This document shows, in pieces, positions 15,473 through 21,079 of a DNA stretch of 31,560 nucleotides. Where the stretch lies: contig JAFAFV010000247.1 of NCBI GenBank assembly GCA_023423285.1, forward strand, positions 1-31,560. The letters run 5' to 3'. Source of the stretch: Bacteroidota bacterium. GTDB lineage: Bacteria > Bacteroidota > Bacteroidia > Chitinophagales > Chitinophagaceae. The notes beneath the pieces are model-generated. The model made no database searches and was not told the DNA's origin. It saw only the letters and a list, made by a program, of their open reading frames with translations. Each line of letters starts with the position of its first letter. Position 1 is the first letter of the stretch. The translations under genes were made by a program, and so were the position numbers.

Positions 15473-16143
15473 CAATCTATTTTTTGAACACTAATCACCT
15501 TCAACCCTAATACATGCCCCCAGTAATATTGATCTTTATTAGAATAACAAACTGCATACTTTGCTGTTGCCATCTTAATCAGGGGCATATCTGTATAATT
15601 GTCACTGATAGCGCAGGAAATTTTCGGCAAAACTCCCTTATAATGATCCGTTAGAGCTTGTATTTTTCTACCTGAGATTTCGCGGGTAATTTTGCCTGTA
15701 TAACGGCCATTTTTTATACCAAGAGAAGTTGCTACAAATGCGGGGATTTGAAGATTTTTAGCGATCACACGGGCCACAGGCTCTATTGTAGAAGATGCTA
15801 ATACCAAATCCTCCTTATCAAATGTATTCATCAAATCATGAACTTCGATTATTTTCCTGGGTTCCAGAAATTCATGATAGAAATTAATGGCGAATTGGTC
15901 AACTTCAGTTGTCTTAAATCCTTTTAATAAAGAAACTGCTATTTTTTTGGGGATGTCTATTTTAACTGCTTTTTGAAATATGGCTGCTATCCAGAATAAA
16001 GGGTTTTTTTTTGAGATAACGCTTCGAAAGAGCCAGGATTTCGTTTTAATTTTTTTTGTTGTAATGCAGTATTTGATGAAATCAAAAGTGGTATTAGAAT
16101 AATAAAGTGTATCACATATATCCGAAACTATAATATTTTGCAT
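15472..16143 (-). CDS. HAD-superfamily (subfamily IB-like) protein with variant nucleophile motif
   Basis: A 223-residue soluble protein. Motif I is VSDICDTLYYSNTTF: nucleophile D8 is present, but the +2 acid/base Asp of typical HAD phosphatases is Cys10, with Asp11 beside it. Motif II is LVLASST (residues 113-118), a motif III lysine is plausible near K160, and motif IV is ISDNYTDMPLI with D181 and D185. A helical cap lies between motifs I and II, as in SerB-like type IB enzymes. It is the first gene of the reverse operon and shares one base with the UbiA-like gene. It could dephosphorylate a phosphosugar-lipid, or be a phosphotransferase given the altered motif. Confidence 0.75.
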   Translation of the reverse strand: MQNIIVSDICDTLYYSNTTFDFIKYCITTKKIKTKSWLFRSVISKKNPLFWIAAIFQKAVKIDIPKKIAVSLLKGFKTTEVDQFAINFYHEFLEPRKIIEVHDLMNTFDKEDLVLASSTIEPVARVIAKNLQIPAFVATSLGIKNGRYTGKITREISGRKIQALTDHYKGVLPKISCAISDNYTDMPLIKMATAKYAVCYSNKDQYYWGHVLGLKVISVQKID

Positions 16144-16614
16144 TTATACGATATCAATTGTAGGCTTTGGAAAATGCAAAAATAGTGGTTTCTTAGGTTA
16201 TAGCTTATACCCTGCCAAAACTGTCCTAAAGGAATAGCAACGACATAGAAATTGCCGAAACCTTGCAACCAAACCCGTAAACCGGTAACAAATTCGCTAC
16301 ATTAGGCAGTATAATAATGCGAACAACCACAGCCTCCGAACTTCAGTGTTTTTATCTCCCCTTTTTCCTTCGTCATTCTGATGCCTCCCACCCACGTCAT
16401 TCCGAACGCCTTTTTCCCACGTCATTCCGAACGCCTCTTTTTCCCACGTCATTCCGAACGCGAAGCGGAGGAATCACCCTCAAAAGGCATAACGGTTCAG
16501 GAGATTTCTCCGCCGCTCCTTAGCACAAAGGCCTTACACGCGGTGTCGAAATCACGGAATGAGGGAAACCGAACGCGAAGCGGAGGAATCCCCCACCCCC
16601 AACCCGAATCCTCC
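16144..16614. repeat. Gene-free spacer with three 19-bp GTCATTCCGAAC repeats
   Basis: No convincing gene. The 19-mer CCCACGTCATTCCGAACGC occurs perfectly three times, at 16391-16409, 16416-16434 and 16443-16461 (periods 25 and 27). A degenerate copy lies at about 16371-16385. The third copy runs into a GCGAAGCGGAGGAATC tail; the 22 bp at 16454-16475 recurs exactly at 16569-16590. Open frames across this stretch are made only of the repeats. The same word family fills 17971-18672, so the membrane-protein gene at 16615 is bracketed by repeats. Confidence 0.75.
16177..16184 (-). promoter_or_regulatory. Candidate Bacteroidota -7 box TATTTTTG for the HAD-UbiA-GT4-acyltransferase operon
   Basis: Read on the - strand this is TATTTTTG, an exact match to TAnnTTTG, placed 33 bp before the HAD start codon. 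I find no TTTG at the usual 17-23 bp further upstream (nearest at 16216-16219, gap 31). Half of the consensus is therefore missing and the call is weak. Confidence 0.35.
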
Positions 16615-17970
16615 TTAAAGCCCCAGCGGCTTCAGCAGCTTTTGAGATAAGGGCCGATTTTTATAATAAATGATCACCAACGCCATCCCGTAAAACGGGA
16701 GGCAGGGAATCTTATAGCGCGAAAGCGTGCCAAAATTGCCTGAGGTAAGACCTACGGCTGCGGCAAAGATGACGGTGAATACGAGGAAAAACTGGAGGTT
16801 GGCATCCTGCATGATGGTGCTCCATACCCTGCCCGGTCCTACCTTAAACAATACTATTAGCGTGACAAAGAGAAACAACAGCGCTTCCAGGGCATTGAAA
16901 AAAACCAGCACTTTCCGGGCCTCCCACACATAGGGCCTGAACAGGGTGACGTTCACCGCAGCGGGTATTTTCCATAACATACCCACACCACTCCTGGTTT
17001 CTCCCAGGTTATAGGCAGAGCCTTCATCTCCTGATGAATACTGGATCCATTCGCGCGTCGTTTCCGCCGTCTGCTCAATTTTTGAAAAAGAATACCGGCC
17101 CAGCTCCTCCTCACCCAGGTTGATGAATATGGCTGCTGATGCGGCAACAGCGATGATAAACACAAAAAACTTTACAAAGATTCTTAATCCACGGCCCCTG
17201 ATCACGGCCGTGTAAGTGAATAATACCCACAGCACAAGGGCGGGTAAAAAGGCAATAAGGATGTACACCTTTACCCGGTACAGCAGGTACAGGCTGAGCA
17301 CGGTAAAAAACAGGTTGGCTATCCTTAGGTTCCTTTGCACCAATACCTGGAAAACCCCGTAAGTAAACCAGCCCAGGGCAAACATGCAAATGGTGTCTTT
17401 AAAAATGCCCGACCCCCACACGATCACGCTGGGAATAAAAAGTGCCGCGATGGCTATGGGCCTCACAAGCGAAGGATACACCGTGGCAAATGTGCGGAAC
17501 AATGCCCAGGCCCCGGTAAAGCTCAGGGCGGCAAACAGCACGGCCGTGGGCAGGTAGGTAGTGCCCGTAAACAAGCCTAAGAAAGCGGCAATCGCCCCCA
17601 CCGTATAAGAGGAAGGATCGCTGTACCATTGCATCTGGCTGATATATTGATAATAGCCCACGCTTGTTTCATGGGGCAGTTGCAGCAGCAGGTTCCACCA
17701 TTTCAACGGTGAGTCGGCAAAGGAGCTGTTGATGACTTTGGCGTGGAAAAAATAGTTCATGGTATCGCCGCCGCGGTAATAATATTCATACACCAGCCCG
17801 ATGAAAAGGGCGCCAAGAATCTTGAAAGTAAGGCCCGGAATAAAGTATTTGCGGTAGGGATGGTTGCCGGGGTAATGCCTGTTGCGGTAGCTGTACGCGA
17901 TGGCATAGACGAATAACAAAATAATGGGTAGTACTAAAAAGTCTAATAGGGTAATGTTATTGCCGTACAT
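16615..17970 (-). CDS. Polytopic membrane protein, possible Wzy-like polymerase
   Basis: A 451-residue protein with roughly 10-12 hydrophobic helices and no enzyme signature I can name with certainty. Visible marks are YYRGGDTMNYFFH (residues 64-76, after two helices), VIVWGSGIFKDTICMFALGW (S187-D192) and a large polar loop around residues 290-330. GGD and SG-x2-KD patterns after early helices occur in EpsG/Wzy-like and other glycan membrane proteins of Bacteroidota, so a polymerase role is attractive: the locus has a flippase but no other Wzy candidate. Against this, it lies apart between repeat-filled spacers and is richer in GC than the glycan genes. Treat function as unknown. Confidence 0.75.
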   Translation of the reverse strand: MYGNNITLLDFLVLPIILLFVYAIAYSYRNRHYPGNHPYRKYFIPGLTFKILGALFIGLVYEYYYRGGDTMNYFFHAKVINSSFADSPLKWWNLLLQLPHETSVGYYQYISQMQWYSDPSSYTVGAIAAFLGLFTGTTYLPTAVLFAALSFTGAWALFRTFATVYPSLVRPIAIAALFIPSVIVWGSGIFKDTICMFALGWFTYGVFQVLVQRNLRIANLFFTVLSLYLLYRVKVYILIAFLPALVLWVLFTYTAVIRGRGLRIFVKFFVFIIAVAASAAIFINLGEEELGRYSFSKIEQTAETTREWIQYSSGDEGSAYNLGETRSGVGMLWKIPAAVNVTLFRPYVWEARKVLVFFNALEALLFLFVTLIVLFKVGPGRVWSTIMQDANLQFFLVFTVIFAAAVGLTSGNFGTLSRYKIPCLPFYGMALVIIYYKNRPLSQKLLKPLGL

Positions 17971-18672
17971 GGAGAGCGAAAATAATAATTAATGTTGAAT
18001 AATGGTTGGAGCGGAACATAGTTCATCCTCCCTCGTCATTCCGATCCCTTCCCATCGTCATTTCGAACCACTAAATGGAAATAGCAGCCTGGGCAGTGGT
18101 GAGAAATCTCATTCAGTTCTAACAGCTCAGGGAGATTTCTCCGACACCGGCTAAACGCAAAACCCACTGGCGTCGTCGAAATGACGGGACCGGGATGTCA
18201 TTCCGAACCTTCGCCCTCCCTCGTCATTCCGAATCCGCCCTCTCTCGTCATTTCGCCCTCTCTCGTCATTCCGAATCCCCGCATTAGGTTGCGTGCGTGG
18301 TCTGCGGGGTGAGGAATTTCAATCAGTTCTAATGGTTCAGGGTGATTTCTCCGACGCCGACTAAGCGCAAAATCCGATGGCGTCGTCGAAATGACGTAAA
18401 AAGGTAAATGTCATTCCGAACCTGCCCTCCCTGGTCATTCCGAATCCCGCCCCACGTCGTCATTTCGAACCACTAAATGGATATAGCAGCTTGGGCAGTG
18501 GTGAGAAATCTCATGATGTTAAGGAGATTTCTCTCTTCGTTCGAAATGACGTTACTGTACTGGAGATTTCTCAGCCGCTCCCCGGAACAATAGCCCGGTA
18601 CGCGGTCTCGAAAAGACGTGAACGTATTAACAGCCATTCCAAACGCCAAGCGGAGCATATCGGCGAGGCAAG
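17971..18672. repeat. 700-bp gene-free spacer of inverted MITE/REP-like repeats
   Basis: The stretch is built from GTCATTCCGAA(T/C) and GTCATTTCGAAC words in both orientations. One unit (18056-18186) and a related one (18458-18551) start with CGTCATTTCGAAC, pass through GAGAAATCTC then GAGATTTCTC, and end in the complementary GTCGAAATGACG or GTTCGAAATGACG. The second has perfect 13-bp terminal inverted repeats. A middle unit (about 18198-18396) shares its right half with the first (CAGTTCTAA, TTTCTCCGAC, GGCGTCGTCGAAATGACG). No coding potential is seen. Confidence 0.75.
18458..18551. repeat. 94-bp palindromic element with 13-bp perfect terminal inverted repeats
   Basis: The left end CGTCATTTCGAAC (18458-18470) and right end GTTCGAAATGACG (18539-18551) are exact complements. 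An internal pair, GAGAAATCTC (18503-18512) and GAGATTTCTC (18524-18533), is nested inside. The left 57 bp is nearly the same as 18056-18110. This is the architecture of a non-coding MITE or compound REP; no flanking target duplication is obvious. Confidence 0.65.
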
Positions 18673-19095
18673 TCACATTGCCCTCCCCCCCTCATCCCGC
18701 AGCAGGTGCCTGAGCTGCAGGGTGATCATGCGGCGAACGGGCCGCACGAAGTATTTAACAAACAGGCTGCCCGGCGCCAGGGCTTCCATATTCTCAAATA
18801 TGGATACCACTTCGATGTAGATCATAAAGCACAGCATGGTATTGCCAAACCACTGGCTGAACCGGGGGCCAAAACCCGGGCCTGATACGGATACAATGTT
18901 GAGAATAACAATAGATATGATGATGCAGCTACCATACTGTAAAAATTTAATGATGGTCTGCCAAAACCCTTTGGAAGTGCGCCTGTTGCCCTGGAGTGTG
19001 GCCCGGGTCACGCCGATAATAAAATCAAGCAGGATGACTGCCAGCAGTCCCGCCAGCAGCAGCACATCGGGCATGTATTGAAGAGAATGGTTCAT
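18673..19095 (-). CDS. Phage holin family protein
   Basis: A 140-residue membrane protein with three to four hydrophobic stretches: VLLLAGLLAVILLDFIIGVTRA, SCIIISIVILNIVSV and TMLCFMIYIEVVSIFENM. Between the first two is the polar TLQGNRRTSKGFWQTIIKFLQYG. The order helix, basic SKG linker, helix, then IEVVSIFEN is that of the toxin-secretion/lysis holin family (Phage_holin_4 type), which makes inner-membrane pores that release endolysin. No endolysin, tail or capsid gene lies in the window, so it is either a phage remnant or a host-adopted pore. It is downstream of a coiled-coil gene and an XRE regulator on the same strand. Confidence 0.8.
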   Translation of the reverse strand: MNHSLQYMPDVLLLAGLLAVILLDFIIGVTRATLQGNRRTSKGFWQTIIKFLQYGSCIIISIVILNIVSVSGPGFGPRFSQWFGNTMLCFMIYIEVVSIFENMEALAPGSLFVKYFVRPVRRMITLQLRHLLRDEGGRAM

Positions 19096-19126
19096 AACGT
19101 TGTTTTTTTATGGGTGATAATAAATA

Positions 19127-19152
19127 CCAGCCGTCCTTACGGGGACGGCTGG
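19127..19152 (-). terminator. Strong hairpin between coiled-coil gene and holin gene
   Basis: A perfect 10-bp stem (CCAGCCGTCC with GGACGGCTGG), 6-nt loop TTACGG, 16 bp after the stop of the coiled-coil gene at 19168. On the - strand it is followed by TATTTATTAT, weakly U-rich, and by a second T-poor stretch before the holin start. It may terminate or attenuate read-through into the holin gene. Confidence 0.6.
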
Positions 19153-19167
19153 CAGCAGGGCCTGTTT

Positions 19168-19587
19168 TTAGGCAAGCGTTGCTTTGTGGTCTGTCACCTC
19201 GCTGATGAGCGTGGCGGTTTCATCCAGCTCCTTCTGCACTCTTTTGATCTCGAACTCTTTTTCAAGAACGGCTACATCGCCAAAGCTGGCCTGTTTGTTT
19301 TCGAGCCTGAACACCCGGTACCACACCTCTGTTCTTTTGATCTCCTGCTCGTTTTTAAATTCGCCTGCCGGCAGGCCAGCAATCACGATGTCGAGCGCGG
19401 CCAGTTCGGCACGCCGGCTGGACAGCTCGCTGGCGTTGACCATTGCGGCGTTAGCATACTGGCTTTTTTGGCGCTCCAGCGAATGCTTTCGCCATTCGAG
19501 GTCTTTTTTCTCTTTGTCCGCAATGCCCAGCAGGGCATCGCAGTCCTGGATGGTTGTCAGTTGACTGACGGGATAATTGTTTGCCAT
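19168..19587 (-). CDS. Coiled-coil protein of unknown function
   Basis: A 139-residue protein from the ATG at 19587 (MANNYPVSQL); an upstream in-frame start at 19635 only adds unlikely sequence. It has no signal peptide or membrane segment. It is rich in charged residues and mostly helical. One long amphipathic helix spans about residues 14-64 (DKEKKDLEWRKHSLERQKSQYA, ELSSRRAELAALDIVI) and another lies at about 100-135 (AVLEKEFEIKRVQKELDETATLI). I do not recognise the family. Its place between an XRE regulator and a holin, all on one strand, suggests a small phage-derived or lysis-related cassette, but that is context only. Confidence 0.65.
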   Translation of the reverse strand: MANNYPVSQLTTIQDCDALLGIADKEKKDLEWRKHSLERQKSQYANAAMVNASELSSRRAELAALDIVIAGLPAGEFKNEQEIKRTEVWYRVFRLENKQASFGDVAVLEKEFEIKRVQKELDETATLISEVTDHKATLA

Positions 19588-19698
19588 AGTTTGACATTTT
19601 GTTCCGGTTGCCCGGAGGGTTAAATAATACAGCAAACCTACCCTTGCAGCATGGCCGTTTCCAAGCGGGTACGCGGGGTTTTCAAAAGCTTTAACAGC

Positions 19699-20238
19699 TT
19701 AGCCCTGCTGCTGCAGCACCACTTTGCCCGCCAGGGCGGCCTTTTGCCGGGCCTGTAACACCTGCAGTTGAAAGGCCAGCATCTGCCTGCGCTGCGGACA
19801 GCAGCCGGACATTACCCCCAGCGCCTGCTGCTCGCGGTTTTGCAGTAGCTGCATCTGCCTGCTGCCAGGCTGGCTGTTTTCCATAATGCCTTTGAGAAAG
19901 TGCAGTTTTCTTACCTGGCGCTGGTATTGTTGTTCCATACCGGTCAACTGCTGCGTAATGCTGATGGAACGGGCTGCAGCCCTTTGCAGGTGCAGGTTCA
20001 GCAACGAAAGGCTCTGCCGGTGGCGGGCTAAGATGAAATGCTTTTCTATGTTGCGCGGCGGCTGCGTAAGGTGCTGCTGCCTTTGCCACAACAACTGCAT
20101 CTCAGCCCATTTTATACCCGCTTTGGCCGGCAACGGCCGAAGCCCTTTTTCGTAAAGGGCAATGGCACTTCTGGATACATTCAGCATCAGCGCCAGTTCC
20201 TGCTGACTGAGGTCAAGGTCTTTTCTCATTTGTCTCAT
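19699..20238 (-). CDS. XRE-family DNA-binding regulator with long helical C-terminus
   Basis: A 179-residue protein. Residues 6-53 form a Cro/C1-type helix-turn-helix (DLSQQELALMLNVSRSAIALYEKGLRPLP), with the recognition helix in VSRSAIALYEKG. The rest is Gln- and Arg-rich, probably coiled coil (QQYQRQVRKLHFLKGI, RQMQLLQNREQQAL), which would give dimers. A shorter overlapping frame in the same DNA has no domain and reflects the GC-rich codons. The start lies 36 bp from a large four-half-site dyad (20274-20325), the obvious autoregulatory operator. Downstream on the same strand are a coiled-coil gene and a holin gene, which it may control. Confidence 0.8.
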   Translation of the reverse strand: MRQMRKDLDLSQQELALMLNVSRSAIALYEKGLRPLPAKAGIKWAEMQLLWQRQQHLTQPPRNIEKHFILARHRQSLSLLNLHLQRAAARSISITQQLTGMEQQYQRQVRKLHFLKGIMENSQPGSRQMQLLQNREQQALGVMSGCCPQRRQMLAFQLQVLQARQKAALAGKVVLQQQG

Positions 20239-20273
20239 GGTGTATCATTTGGCGTTTAAGATTCTCACAGATC

Positions 20274-20325
20274 TGTAACAAAAAAATTGTAACAATTTGA
20301 TTTTGTTACAAAAAAAATGTTACAA
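20274..20325. promoter_or_regulatory. Four-half-site operator-like dyad (TGTAACA / TGTTACA)
   Basis: The inner pair is a perfect 9-bp inverted repeat, TTGTAACAA (20287-20295) and TTGTTACAA (20303-20311), spacer TTTGATT. An outer pair, TGTAACA (20274-20280) and TGTTACA (20318-20324), is placed nearly symmetrically across A tracts. All four half-sites are identical in the TGTAACA core. The block is 36 bp upstream of the XRE regulator start, so binding by that dimeric regulator is the simplest reading. It could act on both the leftward regulator and anything rightward. Confidence 0.7.
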
Positions 20326-20373
20326 GGCAGGCCGGTTTTTGATCCTCATACATTTCGGTTTTTTTCTTTTAAA

Positions 20374-20532
20374 ATGGCAACACACCCTTCACCTGAAAAA
20401 GAGCTCTACAAAAAGAGAAACAAGTTGGAAAGATGCGAAAGGCTTGCTACAACAGGGTTTGAGTGAAAGGACATACTGAGGGGACAAGGTTTAGGTGTTA
20501 GTAAAGAGGTATTGGCTTCCATCACCCACTAA
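20374..20532 (+). pseudogene. Possible decayed small helix-turn-helix gene
   Basis: From an ATG at 20374 the frame reads 30 codons with a basic, helical pattern (PSPEKELYKKRNKLERCERL), hits TGA at 20464-20466, and continues in the same frame to a TAA at 20530 with LGVSKEVLASITH, which resembles an HTH recognition helix. In another frame the middle reads LLQQGLSERTY, also HTH-like. A small regulator with indels would explain both. It is too short and broken to be sure, and could be chance. Confidence 0.25.
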
Positions 20533-20601
20533 TCATAACGTAACCGTATTCACGAAGCCTTTTTTAGACAAGAGGGCGAATTTACCAACAAAACGCTACA
20601 T

Positions 20602-20629
20602 ATTTATATACAACATCTTGTATATAAAT
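20602..20629. promoter_or_regulatory. Perfect 12-bp inverted repeat upstream of the small protein/two-component operon
   Basis: ATTTATATACAA (20602-20613) and TTGTATATAAAT (20618-20629) are exact complements separated by CATC. The element ends 46 bp before the start codon at 20676 and just upstream of a candidate -7 box, the place for an activator or repressor site. It is not followed by a T tract and no gene ends nearby on the + strand, so a terminator is less likely. Confidence 0.6.
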
Positions 20630-20646
20630 GTATTGATGCAGACTAT

Positions 20647-20654
20647 TAAATTTG
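20647..20654 (+). promoter_or_regulatory. Candidate Bacteroidota -7 box TAAATTTG
   Basis: TAAATTTG fits TAnnTTTG exactly and lies 21 bp before the ATG at 20676. The expected TTTG about 20 bp further upstream is not clear, since that place is taken by the 12-bp dyad (TTG at 20618-20620 is 26 bp away). It would be an activator-dependent promoter if real. Confidence 0.4.
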
Positions 20655-20675
20655 TATTACCTAAATAATTAAGCC

Positions 20676-21041
20676 ATGACACCCCATCACATTTCTTTAA
20701 ACGAAGCTGCTGCCATGACAAGCCGCTTCCGTACCAACCGGGAAAGCATTCTGGCCGCACCGTATCAAAATCAAAACATGTTGCCTTTCAGCGAAACCTT
20801 TGACCGGTCTGCTATTGATGCCATACTGGCTCATGAAGGCTGTACCGGACTCAGAATCTATTACGGAATGGACGAGTCATTGAAAGTGCACGCCATTCTT
20901 GTAGGTTCGGATGAAGCCAACAATGACATCCTGCCGCCTCACCAAAATACTTTACAGGATGCCGATGATGGATACCTGGCGGAACTATCCATTCGCTGCC
21001 CGCCAACCTGCCCGGGCGATGGCCCTCTCAATGAGGACTGA
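20676..21041 (+). CDS. Uncharacterised small Bacteroidota protein with Cys-Pro tail
   Basis: A 121-residue soluble protein, no signal peptide. It begins HISLNEAAAMTSRFRTNRES, has a middle block FDRSAIDAILAHEGCTGLRIYYGMDESLKVHAILVG, and ends in RCPPTCPGDGPLNED. I recall similar proteins in other Bacteroidota, with the MTxRFR start, the RIYYGMD block and a CPPxCP tail followed by PLN, but no known function. It is the first gene after the 20602-20629 dyad and lies 38 bp before a sensor kinase gene, so it may be co-transcribed with the two-component system. The fixed Cys pair suggests metal binding, redox chemistry or a tethering site. Function unknown. Confidence 0.75.
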   Translation: MTPHHISLNEAAAMTSRFRTNRESILAAPYQNQNMLPFSETFDRSAIDAILAHEGCTGLRIYYGMDESLKVHAILVGSDEANNDILPPHQNTLQDADDGYLAELSIRCPPTCPGDGPLNED

Positions 21042-21079
21042 ATCAACAATGTCAGCCTGTAAGCCTTAAACACACAACC

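Noticed and set aside
16317..16650. Open + strand frames of 68 and 89 codons
   Set aside because: They are composed of the GTCATTCCGAAC repeats and low-complexity sequence; no domain and no start context.
16144..18672. CRISPR array suspected from regularly spaced GTCATTCC repeats
   Set aside because: Repeats are 19 bp with spacers of only 6-8 bp, other copies are irregular and inverted, and no cas gene is present.
18473..18820. Frames of 67 (-) and 109 (+) codons over the repeat spacer and the holin 3' end
   Set aside because: They run through the inverted repeats and the antisense of the holin gene; no recognisable protein.
19691..20089. 132-codon - strand frame inside the XRE gene
   Set aside because: Ala/Pro/Gln-rich reading of GC-rich third positions; the other frame has a clear HTH and normal composition.
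20297..20479. 60-codon + strand frame starting in the four-half-site dyad
   Set aside because: It begins inside the operator and has no protein-like pattern, except a short stretch that may belong to the decayed HTH reported separately.
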